Under the pieces are notes generated by a model. It was given only the letters and a program-made list of their open reading frames with translations, was not told where the DNA came from and did not search any database. This document shows, one piece after another, positions 44,643 to 52,484 of a stretch of DNA of 64,000 nt. The position numbers and the translations under genes were made by a program. Source of the DNA: Robiginitalea biformata HTCC2501. GTDB taxonomy: Bacteria; Bacteroidota; Bacteroidia; Flavobacteriales; Flavobacteriaceae. The DNA is taken from contig NC_013222.1 in the NCBI RefSeq assembly GCF_000024125.1, forward strand, positions 2,458,501-2,522,500, given 5' to 3'. Position 1 is the first letter of the stretch. Each line of letters begins with the position of its first letter.

Positions 44643-45697
44643 ACGACGTATCGATCGTTACGGCCCAACGGGCGTTGCCCGCTTTCAGCCGAACTACCGA
44701 CGAGATATTGCCCTACCTGGACCAGTGGCTCCGGGACGAACCGGACCGGCTGCGAAGGAAGGCAAGGAAGATCTTTGAAGGTGCCGGGGTAGATCGCAGA
44801 TACGGGATTATGGATGTCGCCGAGGTATTTACCCCCTCGAGTTTTGAGGCGAAGAACCGACTGTATGCGGCAGGGGCCAGGGAGCTCGGGAACCGTGCCC
44901 TTCAGGCAGCGCTGGAGGCGGCAGGTTGGGAGCCGGATTCTCTGGATATTCTGATTACAGTTAGTTGTACGGGCATCATGATCCCATCGCTGGATGCCTA
45001 CCTGATCGATGATCAGGGGCTTCGGGGCGATATCATTCGTCTTCCGGTTACCGAAATGGGCTGCGTTGGAGGTGTCTCCGGCCTGATTTACGCCCGGCGT
45101 TTCCTGCAAGCCGGCTCGGCGAGCCGGGCCGCAGTCCTGGCTGTGGAATCGCCTGCGGCGACCTTCCAGCACAACGACCGATCCATGGCGAACATCATCA
45201 GTGCCGCCATTTTCGGCGATGGGGCGAGCTGCGTGCTGCTCAGCAACGAAGCGGGGCAGGCCGGCCCGCGGATACTCGCCGAAGGAATGTATCATTTCCC
45301 GGAATCGACCGGATTGATGGGTTTTGACCTGACCAACCGGGGACTCCGGATGATCCTGGATCCAGATGTGCCCCACGCCATCGGCCGGAATTTTCAGCAG
45401 TTTCTCGGGCCGTTTCTGGCCCGGTCCGGCCTTGAAATTACCGACCTCCGGCATCTGATATTCCACCCGGGAGGGAGAAAGATCGTGGAAACCGTGTCGG
45501 AACTATTCCGGGACCAGTTGGCCAATATGGACAAAACCCGGGAGGTCCTGCGCCATTACGGCAACATGAGCAGCGCCACCGTCCTCTATGTTTTGCAGGC
45601 TTATCTGGAGGATCCCAGCCTGCCACCGGGCCCCGCCCTCATCCTGAGTTTCGGCCCGGGGTTTACCGCTCAACGGATGCTGATCGAGTTCTCGTAG
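44639..45697 (+). CDS. Type III polyketide synthase (chalcone synthase-like)
   Basis: 352 residues. The Cys-His-Asn triad is intact: C142 in TEMGCVGGVSG, H276 in LIFHPGGR and N309 in HYGNMSSATV. Bacterial members extend a fatty acyl starter with malonyl-CoA and cyclise it to alkylresorcinols, alkylpyrones or phloroglucinols. The surrounding enoyl reductase, dehydratase, ketosynthase and carrier protein could supply a special starter. The product cannot be read from sequence. The start overlaps the methyltransferase stop (ATGA). Confidence 0.93.
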   Translation: MNDVSIVTAQRALPAFSRTTDEILPYLDQWLRDEPDRLRRKARKIFEGAGVDRRYGIMDVAEVFTPSSFEAKNRLYAAGARELGNRALQAALEAAGWEPDSLDILITVSCTGIMIPSLDAYLIDDQGLRGDIIRLPVTEMGCVGGVSGLIYARRFLQAGSASRAAVLAVESPAATFQHNDRSMANIISAAIFGDGASCVLLSNEAGQAGPRILAEGMYHFPESTGLMGFDLTNRGLRMILDPDVPHAIGRNFQQFLGPFLARSGLEITDLRHLIFHPGGRKIVETVSELFRDQLANMDKTREVLRHYGNMSSATVLYVLQAYLEDPSLPPGPALILSFGPGFTAQRMLIEFS

Positions 45698-45749
45698 CTT
45701 GATTAAATATCTGAGTTAAAAACTTTGTATACAATTACATATAGATATT

Positions 45750-46535
45750 ATGTTAATGAATACTTCAAGAGACTGCGCCCTGGTTATCGGAGGCAGTAAA
45801 GGGCTTGGCCTGGCAACGGTGGAGAAGATAGCAGCTACCGGTTATCCGGTTGCGGTTGTTCATCGCGACCCGCGCAAAGACCTCGAAGCCGTCCGGGAAC
45901 ATTTCGAGGCATTGCAAAACAACGGAGCCCATTTGTTGCACCAGAATACGGATGCCATCGGGGGGGAGGGGAGAGACCAGTTTCTCAATGCCCTCGAGGA
46001 TTGGCTCACACCCGGTCGGAAAGTTGGCTTGGTCGTATTCAGCATTGCCAAAGGCAACCTGAAGCGTATGGTGGAGTCAGACGGCCTGACGGGGCGGGAC
46101 CTGGCCATTACCTCGGAAGCCATGGCCTTTGCGTTTTACGACTGGGCCCGGGAATTGAAAGGCCGCGGGATGCTGGGTGAGGGAGCCTGCCTGGTTGCAT
46201 TTACCAGCGAGGGAAGTCAACGGGTTTTACCGGCCTATGGGGCCGTGGGAACGGCCAAAGCTGCCCTGGAGGCCCTGGTCCGCCAAATGGCCGTGGAATG
46301 GGCCCCGGAGGGAATCCGCGTCAATTGCCTGCAGGCAGGGGTTACCCAAACGGATTCGCTGATGCGCATCCCCGGGGTAAAGAAATTGCTGGATCGCGCA
46401 AGCCGCCGGAACCCGAGTGGCCGCCTGACCCGGCCTGCCGATGTGGCCAACGCCGTTTACCTCCTCAGTCAGCCCGAAGCGGCCTGGATAACCGGCAATG
46501 TCCTCTGCGTGGACGGAGGCGAGAGGCTCTGCTAA
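45750..46535 (+). CDS. FabL-like enoyl-ACP reductase (SDR family)
   Basis: 261 residues. The nucleotide-binding motif is GGSKGLG (14-20). The catalytic pair is spaced Y163-x6-K170 (YGAVGTAK), the spacing of enoyl reductases FabI/FabL, not the Y-x3-K of ketoreductases. The C-terminal half strongly resembles Bacillus FabL as I recall it. This points to reduction of enoyl-ACP in a dedicated chain-building pathway; a ketoreductase role is less likely. It follows the PKS after a 52-base AT-rich gap that might hold a promoter, but I find no clear TAnnTTTG. ATG codons at 45750 and 45756 are both possible starts. Confidence 0.82.
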   Translation: MLMNTSRDCALVIGGSKGLGLATVEKIAATGYPVAVVHRDPRKDLEAVREHFEALQNNGAHLLHQNTDAIGGEGRDQFLNALEDWLTPGRKVGLVVFSIAKGNLKRMVESDGLTGRDLAITSEAMAFAFYDWARELKGRGMLGEGACLVAFTSEGSQRVLPAYGAVGTAKAALEALVRQMAVEWAPEGIRVNCLQAGVTQTDSLMRIPGVKKLLDRASRRNPSGRLTRPADVANAVYLLSQPEAAWITGNVLCVDGGERLC

Positions 46536-46573
46536 ACAGCGCAGCAAAGTATTCTTTAGTGAAGGACGATGAG

Positions 46574-47026
46574 ATGAAGGACGAGTTACAGGAAATATTG
46601 AATCGATTGCCCTACAGGGAACCGTTCCGTTTTGTGGACGAATTGGATTACGTCTCTGATACCGGGGCGTCCGGCCGCTATACATTCCGGCCCGAAAGCT
46701 GGTTCTACCCCGGCCACTTTCCCGGCAGCCCTGTTACCCCCGGCGTACTGCTCACCGAATGCTGTGCCCAGATCGGGTTGGTTTGCCTGGGGATTCACCT
46801 TTCCGGGTTGCCGGGTAATTCGGCGGCGGCACCGGGCTTTGCACTGTCAGATTCCAGGATGGAATTCCTGCTGCCGGTTTCCCCGGGCGAAACTGTCCGG
46901 GTGGTGAGCGAAAAACTTTATTTCCGATTCGGAAAGCTGCGTTGCGATGTCCGGCTGTTTTTGACGGACGGGCGTTTGGCGTGTAAAGGCCGGTTATCGG
47001 GAATGCTAATAAATTCTGCTGCATGA
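46574..47026 (+). CDS. 3-hydroxyacyl-ACP dehydratase (FabZ/FabA-like hotdog protein)
   Basis: 150 residues. Hotdog-fold catalytic residues are H48 in GHFPGSPVTPG and E62 in LLTECCAQIG, the FabZ arrangement. It dehydrates 3-hydroxyacyl-ACP to the enoyl form that the preceding gene product would reduce. The ORF is open from 46298, but the ATG at 46574 fits the family length and lies after the reductase stop. It overlaps the ketosynthase start by 4 bases. Confidence 0.85.
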   Translation: MKDELQEILNRLPYREPFRFVDELDYVSDTGASGRYTFRPESWFYPGHFPGSPVTPGVLLTECCAQIGLVCLGIHLSGLPGNSAAAPGFALSDSRMEFLLPVSPGETVRVVSEKLYFRFGKLRCDVRLFLTDGRLACKGRLSGMLINSAA

Positions 47027-48297
47027 ACCGACGCGTCGTGATTACCGGGCTGGGTATATGCGCCCCCAATGCTATAGGCACAGCGGGGTTCCGGGAGGCT
47101 ATGCGGCTCGGAACGAGCGGGATTCGGCATATTGCCGAACTCGACCGGTTGGGATTTCGATGTACGATGGGAGCCGCCCCGGAAATTCCCGCGGAGGTCC
47201 TCGAAACTACCTTTACGAGCCTGGAGCGGCGGGGTCTGACGGCATCCGGCCTGATTTACGGAGCGCTGGCGGGTATGGAGGCCTGGGAGGACGCCCGCCT
47301 GTATCCGGAGGGATCGGACGAGCCGGATTGGGATTCCGGGGTGCTTTTCGGGACCGGCCTGCTGGGGGCAGACACGTTCCGGGCGGCAGTTAACCGTATC
47401 GATGCCCACGAAGTGCGCCGCCTGGGCAGTACTACCGTCCCTCAGATTATGGCGAGCGGGGCGAGTGCCTGGCTGTCGGGGAAACTCGGGTGCGGGAACT
47501 GGTCCGGGGCAAATTCCTCGGCCTGCAGCACAGGTGCCGAGGCCTTGCTACTTGCCTGTTGGCATATTCGCAATGGTCGTGCCGAGCGCATGCTTGCGGG
47601 GAGTTGCTCCGATTCGGGACCGTACATCTGGGGTGGGTTTGACGCGATGCGTATTTTATCATCGGCGGACCCCGCGGTACCGGAAGCTGCCTGCCGGCCG
47701 CTGTCGGCCACCGCGTCGGGATTTGTTCCCGGTTCGGGAGCCGGTGCCCTGGTTCTGGAATCCCTGGAAAGTGCAAATGCCCGGGGAGCCCGCATATATG
47801 CGGAAATCCTGGGGGGAGCCGTCAACAGCGGGGGCCAGCGGGGAGGAGGTACGATGACGGCAGCCAATGCCGGAGGCGTGCTGCGGTGTATCCGGGGAGC
47901 CCTGGCCGATAGTCGGGTAGACGCCGGTTCCATCGACCTGATCAACGGGCACCTGACGGCCACGGCCCGGGACCCGGAAGAAATCGACGGGTGGTCTGCT
48001 GCCCTGGGCCGGTCCGGCAGCGATTTTCCGTTTATCAACTCCTGTAAGGACCTGCTGGGCCACGGCCTGGCGGCATCGGGAAGCATGGAAGCCGTGGCGT
48101 CCGTCCTGCAGCTGGCAGACCAGGAGGTGTTCGGCAACACGAATGCCCAGGACCTGCACCCGGAAATCGCCGCGCGCATAGACCGTACCCGGGTCCCGGT
48201 GGCGAGCCGGCCTGCAGCCCTGAATTATCTGGCAAAAGCCAGCTTTGGCTTCGGCGATGTCAATGCATGTATTATTTTTAGACGGTATGAACCCTGA
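47023..48297 (+). CDS. Beta-ketoacyl-ACP synthase (KAS I/II-like)
   Basis: 424 residues. Nucleophile C168 is in SSACSTGAEAL, first histidine H310 in NGHLTATARDPEE, and Lys342/His347 in CKDLLGHGLAASG, so the Cys-His-His set is complete. The first His loop reads NGHLTATARD where FabF has N-A-H-G-T-S-T-x-x-x-D, a variation typical of secondary-metabolite ketosynthases. It has no partner chain-length factor, so it should act as a homodimer with the adjacent carrier protein. The start is coupled to the dehydratase (ATGA). Confidence 0.9.
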   Translation: MNRRVVITGLGICAPNAIGTAGFREAMRLGTSGIRHIAELDRLGFRCTMGAAPEIPAEVLETTFTSLERRGLTASGLIYGALAGMEAWEDARLYPEGSDEPDWDSGVLFGTGLLGADTFRAAVNRIDAHEVRRLGSTTVPQIMASGASAWLSGKLGCGNWSGANSSACSTGAEALLLACWHIRNGRAERMLAGSCSDSGPYIWGGFDAMRILSSADPAVPEAACRPLSATASGFVPGSGAGALVLESLESANARGARIYAEILGGAVNSGGQRGGGTMTAANAGGVLRCIRGALADSRVDAGSIDLINGHLTATARDPEEIDGWSAALGRSGSDFPFINSCKDLLGHGLAASGSMEAVASVLQLADQEVFGNTNAQDLHPEIAARIDRTRVPVASRPAALNYLAKASFGFGDVNACIIFRRYEP

Positions 48298-48315
48298 ATC
48301 CAAGAACGTCCGCAC

Positions 48316-48570
48316 ATGAAAACACACCCGCACTATGAAACCCTGCAGCAAATTATCCGGCCATATTTGCCCGAAGATGTGGATCCGGACACGGTGGGTC
48401 CGGACAGCCGCCTGGTGGCAGATCTGAATATCAATTCGGCCCACCTGGTGGATATCGTCCTGGATGTTGAGGATCGGTTTGATATCCGGCTGGAAGATGC
48501 GGATATGCAGGAAATGGCCACCGTGGCCGATGCGCTGGGGGTTATTGATTCCAAGTTAAACAACCCCTGA
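48316..48570 (+). CDS. Acyl carrier protein of the type III PKS cluster
   Basis: 84 residues, acidic four-helix ACP pattern. The phosphopantetheine attachment serine is most likely S41 in DLNINSAHLVDIV; the residue before it is Asn instead of the usual Asp of DSL. Helix III follows in VEDRFDIRLEDADM. It would carry the chain built by the neighbouring ketosynthase, dehydratase and reductase. It lies 18 bases after the ketosynthase and is the last gene of the cluster. A hairpin overlaps its stop codon. Confidence 0.88.
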   Translation: MKTHPHYETLQQIIRPYLPEDVDPDTVGPDSRLVADLNINSAHLVDIVLDVEDRFDIRLEDADMQEMATVADALGVIDSKLNNP

Positions 48571-48595
48571 AGGCCGATGAACAGTCCCTTCAGGG
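48565..48595. terminator. Hairpin at the end of the polyketide cluster
   Basis: CCCTGAAGG (48565-48573) and CCTTCAGGG (48587-48595) form a perfect 9 bp stem with a 13-base loop that includes the end of the ACP gene. It lies between convergent genes. There is no T run, so it may be a weak shared terminator. Confidence 0.5.
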
Positions 48596-48602
48596 AGCGC
48601 GG

Positions 48603-48998
48603 CTAGGATTCGTCCAGGCCGGCGGAATTCGCCTCGAAGAATTGTACGAGTTCCGACGGGGTACTGAGCTGCCCGATGCGATCCCCGCTTACCACAATCG
48701 GGTACTGCAACAATACGGGGTTCTCGTTGAGCATCTTCAGCCAGTCATCCGGATGCAGGTTCCCGCTTCCGGTATCCGGGGCATCCGGATGATCCAAAGC
48801 CAGCAACTCGTCAAACGGTTTGTCCAGCCGATCCTGCAAACTTACCCAAAGCGTATTGCCGAGTTTTGTTTTGGAAATATCCAGGTCCTGAATCGCCTTG
48901 TTGGAGCCCTGGAGATATCCCAAAGCCTGTTTTCCCAATCGGGTTTCCGAATTGTAGATCAGTGTAAGCTGCTTGTCGTCAGTTGCCAAAACGCTCAT
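48603..48998 (-). CDS. ArsC/Spx-fold protein without cysteines
   Basis: 131 residues. The pattern of LTLIYNSETRLGKQALGYLQ, later DDWLKMLNENPVLLQYPIVVSGD and a Gly-rich C-terminal loop matches the ArsC/Spx/YffB thioredoxin-like fold (LxxNPxLLxxPIV). The Cx2C or single catalytic cysteine at the N-terminal loop is missing; the protein has no cysteine at all. A redox or arsenate reductase role is therefore unlikely; a binding or regulatory role like Spx is possible. It lies 29 bases downstream of the ribosome-hibernation gene, same strand. Confidence 0.72.
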   Translation of the reverse strand: MSVLATDDKQLTLIYNSETRLGKQALGYLQGSNKAIQDLDISKTKLGNTLWVSLQDRLDKPFDELLALDHPDAPDTGSGNLHPDDWLKMLNENPVLLQYPIVVSGDRIGQLSTPSELVQFFEANSAGLDES

Positions 48999-49027
48999 TG
49001 CATTTTAATAGATTAATCATCCGGCAG

Positions 49028-49330
49028 TTACCGGTTTTTCATTTTTTCCTTCCGCTTTCGGAGTTGCCGTTCCAAATCATCGGCTGCCTCGGCAATAGAA
49101 GCCTCGTAGCTTCCCGTGCTTGCCTCCGCAAACAACCGCGGCCCGGGAATGCTCAAACGGATATTGCAGATTTTACCCGTATCGGGTTCTGAGGTGTTTT
49201 CCTTTTTGAAAAAGATATCGGCCCGTACGATAAAATCGTATTTATCGACCATTTTTTCGACCTTTTTACCAGCCATTTGCTCGAGTCTCAGGCTCGCCTT
49301 GACCCCATCGTATTCAAAATTGATATCCAT
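49028..49330 (-). CDS. HPF/RaiA-family ribosome hibernation factor (short form)
   Basis: 100 residues. The beta-alpha-beta-beta-beta-alpha pattern with VEKMVDKYDFIVRADIFFKKE and a basic C-terminal helix (DLERQLRKRKEKMK) matches ribosomal-subunit interface proteins. It would stabilise inactive ribosomes in slow growth. It is probably cotranscribed with the ArsC-fold gene. Upstream, TATCTTAC at 49351-49344 is a weak promoter-like box. Confidence 0.82.
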   Translation of the reverse strand: MDINFEYDGVKASLRLEQMAGKKVEKMVDKYDFIVRADIFFKKENTSEPDTGKICNIRLSIPGPRLFAEASTGSYEASIAEAADDLERQLRKRKEKMKNR

Positions 49331-49530
49331 ATGCAGTATTTATGAGTAAGATACATTCCCGGGGGGCCTTTTCCAAATATTCCGCCTGGTAAAATGTACC
49401 GGATTGCAAGTTGCAGAAGCCCTCTTTGCGTTAACGAAAAGATAAGTAAGGGAAATCCTTATGTTAGGAAGTCCGGACAAGGCCGAAAATTCGTAACTTT
49501 TATACATGGCAATCCTAACACTTCCAGTAT

Positions 49531-49824
49531 ATGTCTGCGTTCACACATCCATCCGGCACCAGGGATAGCCGCATTCCGGGAAGCGAGCGGATCAAGCGGT
49601 TACTTCGCGAAGCCGGGCATCTGCGCGCCCTGATCGCAGGCTACCACTGCGAACCCAAAACGGAGCAGCAATTCTTAATCCGCAATTCCCTGACCGAACG
49701 ATTGCGATCGTTCGAATCGGCCTGCCGGCAACTGGACAACCGCTCCGTGCCGCAGCAACTTCAGGAAGTTTTCAGTAAACTGCAGCACGATACCTTTGCG
49801 TATATCCGGGACGCCCGGATTTGA
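49531..49824 (+). CDS. Hypothetical protein
   Basis: 97 residues, helical and basic, no signal peptide, no recognised family. Its only support is an ATG-started frame of normal codon use, a TAACTTTT box at 49494-49501 upstream, and a good fit between the divergent HPF gene and the convergent TerC gene, where it ends one base before the TerC stop. The upstream gap 49331-49530 (200 bases) is AT-leaning and contains an inverted pair TGTTAGGA/TCCTAACA, but no RNA gene that I can recognise. Confidence 0.5.
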   Translation: MSAFTHPSGTRDSRIPGSERIKRLLREAGHLRALIAGYHCEPKTEQQFLIRNSLTERLRSFESACRQLDNRSVPQQLQEVFSKLQHDTFAYIRDARI

Positions 49825-49825
49825 T

Positions 49826-50827
49826 TCAGCCCGCCGGTTGATCCTTCTCCGGGCCGGAATCTTCCCCGCCGGGTCCCGGCAGTTCGCCGTTTGTTTTGTC
49901 GGAGGTCAAAACAGATGTCAGGATCCCAGTTGCCAGGCTGACCACAATGACCGAGAGGGAAATCCACTCGGGCACTTCCACCTGGTGGGCGAATAACATT
50001 TTCAGGCCCACAAAGGCCAGGATCACCACCAGGCTGTAATTGATATGCCGGAATTTCTGCAGCATCCGGGATATTAAGAAATACATGGAACGCAGTCCCA
50101 GGATGGCCAGGATGTTTGAACTGAATACCAGGAAGGGGTCGGCCGTAATGGCCAGGATGGCCGGGATGCTGTCAAGCGCAAACAGGATATCGGTGAGTTC
50201 AATGACTACCAGGGCGACAAACAGGGGGGTGGCCGCCCGGATGCCCATGCGCCGGATAAAAAAATCGTGTCCGTGTGTCCGGGAGGTTACCGGAAAAATC
50301 CTTTTTACCTGTCGGAACACCAGCGATTTCTTCGGGTCGAACTCCTGCTCGTGGGAACGGAGCATTTTATAGGCGGTATACAGCAGGAACACCCCGAAAA
50401 CGTAAATAATCCAATCGAATTTATTGATCAAAGCCACTCCGAAAATGATCATGATCCCCCGAAAAACAATGGCCCCCAGGATTCCCCAGAACAATACGCG
50501 GTGCTGGTAAATAGGGGGGATAGAGAAAGAGGAGAAGATTACGGCGATCACAAAAACATTGTCGATGCTCAGGGAGAGTTCAATGAGGTACCCCGTGATG
50601 TATTTGAGCATTGCATTGCCTGGTGTCAGCCCGGTGGGGTTGTCCACCATCCCTTCGGAAAACAACCAGTAGACCACCCCGCTGAACCCCAGGGCCACCG
50701 AGACCCAGAGGCTTGTCCAGGCAGCGGCCTCCTTGGAGCGGATGATGTGGTCTGTTTTGTTGAAGACGCCCAGGTCCAGGGCAAGAAAAATAACTATCAG
50801 GGCTATAAAAAGGACCCATATCAGCAT
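49826..50827 (-). CDS. TerC/Alx-family integral membrane protein
   Basis: 333 residues and about eight or nine transmembrane helices. TerC signatures are LIELSLSIDNVFVIAVIF and LVVIELTDILFALDSIPAILAIT, with acidic residues inside helices that likely bind manganese. Relatives (Alx, TerC, MeeF/MeeY) export Mn2+ or metallate exported enzymes. The charged C-terminal tail is cytosolic. The ATG at 50827 was chosen because the TATCTTTG promoter box at 50847-50854 lies within the longer reading frame. Confidence 0.9.
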   Translation of the reverse strand: MLIWVLFIALIVIFLALDLGVFNKTDHIIRSKEAAAWTSLWVSVALGFSGVVYWLFSEGMVDNPTGLTPGNAMLKYITGYLIELSLSIDNVFVIAVIFSSFSIPPIYQHRVLFWGILGAIVFRGIMIIFGVALINKFDWIIYVFGVFLLYTAYKMLRSHEQEFDPKKSLVFRQVKRIFPVTSRTHGHDFFIRRMGIRAATPLFVALVVIELTDILFALDSIPAILAITADPFLVFSSNILAILGLRSMYFLISRMLQKFRHINYSLVVILAFVGLKMLFAHQVEVPEWISLSVIVVSLATGILTSVLTSDKTNGELPGPGGEDSGPEKDQPAG

Positions 50828-50846
50828 ATGCCATTCCAATTTAGCG

Positions 50847-50854
50847 CAAAGATA
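50847..50854 (-). promoter_or_regulatory. -7 promoter box of the TerC gene
   Basis: TATCTTTG on the minus strand, exact TAnnTTTG, 19 nt before the ATG. Confidence 0.6.
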
Positions 50855-50942
50855 CACATCCCGTGCAATTGCCGCGGCTCAATCCGCAGCGGTGTTGTCT
50901 TTTTAACGAAATCCCGGCAGGTTCGTGCAAAAATTCCCATGG

Positions 50943-52157
50943 CTAGCGGGCCAGTCGCCGGCCGCGCCTCATACGGTAATTGCTGTAGGTGAGCAAAACC
51001 AGCGACAAGGCCCCGCAGATAAAGAATCCCTGGAAGAGCGGCAGGGCGGATGTCACCACAAAACTGCCGATCCACGCACTGATGGGCACGGACATCAGCG
51101 TGGCGATGAACCCGGTGATCGCAGCGCCGATTCCGGCAATATGGCCCAGGGGCTCCATCGCCATGGATCGAAGGTTTCCAAACAGGAAGCCGACGGTAAA
51201 GAATTGCAGGGCCAGGAATACCATTAAAAAGGCCATGTGCGGGTTGTTCCCATTGGCAAATAAAAGGGCGTAGCACAGGGAATTCAATGTAAAGCCCACC
51301 AGGGAGACGGTGATCAGGCGACGCATACCAAACCGGACCACCAGCCAGCCGTTGATCAGCGTGGCCGTACCGATGGTGATGGCCAGCCCGGCAAACAGAT
51401 ACGGGAACATTTCCGGCATCCGGTACTGCACCTCAAAAATTTGCTGGGAAGTGCTCAGGTACACCAGGAACGAGCCGGTAATAAACCCCCAGATCAATGT
51501 AAATAACATGGTCCGGCGGTAGGCGAGTACTTCCCTAAAACCGCTGAATATGCGATTGAAACGGAAGGTGTTCCGGTTTTCCCGGGGGAGGGTTTCCGGC
51601 TGACGCCTCCAGAACCAGAGGGACACCAGGAGGCTGAATACCACCTGCAGATAAAAAATAGCCTCCCAGCCCAATGTGTCGAGCACCAGCTTGCCGAAGG
51701 CGGGCGCCACCACGGGGACCAAAATAAAAACCACCGTAACGAATGACATGATGCGCGCCATATAGTCGCCACTGAAGCGATCCCGGATCATGGCAATGCT
51801 GATGGTCCGGGGAGCGGAAAGGGACATCCCCTGGAGGATCCGGCCTACGATCATCCATTCGAGGCTCCTGGCAAATACACAGAGTGCACTCGCGCCGATA
51901 AAGACTGCAAAACCGATATAGACCACGGGCTTGCGCCCCACGCTGTCCGAGATTGGGCCAAAAAGAAGCGGGCCGGTGCCCATTCCGAGAAAAAACAGGG
52001 TAATCAGCAACTGGTTGGCGGCGGGATCCGAATTCCCAACGGCAATACCGATGATGTCGAGTGCCGGCAATAAGGCGTCCAGGGCGAGGGCCACGATCGA
52101 CATGAGTGCCGCCATCAGGGCGATAAACTCCGTGTGGTTCCCGCGGTTGTTTTCCAT
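50943..52157 (-). CDS. Bcr/CflA-type MFS drug efflux transporter
   Basis: 404 residues and 12 transmembrane helices. The helix 2-3 motif A is GPISDSVGRKPV and motif C-like segments are ILQGMSLSAPRTISIAMIRD and ILVPVVAPAFGKLVLD, as in the DHA1 Bcr/CflA group. Likely proton-driven export of a drug or sulfonamide-like compound. The ORF reaches 52223; the ATG at 52157 removes a non-conserved polar stretch and follows a TACCTTTA box at 52170-52163. Confidence 0.87.
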   Translation of the reverse strand: MENNRGNHTEFIALMAALMSIVALALDALLPALDIIGIAVGNSDPAANQLLITLFFLGMGTGPLLFGPISDSVGRKPVVYIGFAVFIGASALCVFARSLEWMIVGRILQGMSLSAPRTISIAMIRDRFSGDYMARIMSFVTVVFILVPVVAPAFGKLVLDTLGWEAIFYLQVVFSLLVSLWFWRRQPETLPRENRNTFRFNRIFSGFREVLAYRRTMLFTLIWGFITGSFLVYLSTSQQIFEVQYRMPEMFPYLFAGLAITIGTATLINGWLVVRFGMRRLITVSLVGFTLNSLCYALLFANGNNPHMAFLMVFLALQFFTVGFLFGNLRSMAMEPLGHIAGIGAAITGFIATLMSVPISAWIGSFVVTSALPLFQGFFICGALSLVLLTYSNYRMRRGRRLAR

Positions 52158-52229
52158 GTGGTTAAAGGTAGGGATTCCCCGATGGGTTTCGAATTTTTCG
52201 CCTGAAGGGATTACGTTGTCCAACCGGGT

Positions 52230-52367
52230 CTAGAAGACCTCAAACACATAACCCAGAAGCCAATAGAGTATCAGGAATACAACGATGGTGCCAATGCACC
52301 CGCATTTGCCCCCGCCGATTTTCTTGGCGCCTATACCGGCCAGGATGGCCCGAAGCAGGTTTTTCAT
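52230..52367 (-). CDS. Small single-span membrane protein
   Basis: 45 residues: a basic, glycine-rich N-terminus with GKCGC, then one transmembrane segment (TIVVFLILYWLLGYVFEVF). It is too short to classify and matches no family that I can name. Support comes from a perfect TATCTTTG promoter box at 52382-52389, 14 bases upstream of its ATG, and from its own stop well separated from the efflux gene. The longer reading frame to 52667 crosses the promoter and the molybdoenzyme gene and is not used. Confidence 0.6.
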   Translation of the reverse strand: MKNLLRAILAGIGAKKIGGGKCGCIGTIVVFLILYWLLGYVFEVF

Positions 52368-52381
52368 ACTTTTCTTTTCCT

Positions 52382-52389
52382 CAAAGATA
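52382..52389 (-). promoter_or_regulatory. -7 promoter box of the 45-residue membrane protein
   Basis: TATCTTTG on the minus strand, exact TAnnTTTG, 14 nt before the ATG at 52367. Confidence 0.6.
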
Positions 52390-52484
52390 CGGCAGCAGAC
52401 GGAGTGGGGGGAGCCTGGTCGCAGCAAAACGCGCCCGATTGGCCGGGACGCGCCCCGAAAAACGCAGAAATCGTATCTTTCGAT

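Noticed and set aside
42814..48570. Flexirubin or aryl-polyene cluster
   Set aside because: No ammonia-lyase, DarA/DarB, glycosyltransferase or acyltransferase genes are present, and the core enzyme is a type III PKS.
49331..49530. Possible tRNA or small RNA in the 200-base gap
   Set aside because: Only a loose TGTTAGGA/TCCTAACA pair is found; no cloverleaf or terminator could be drawn.
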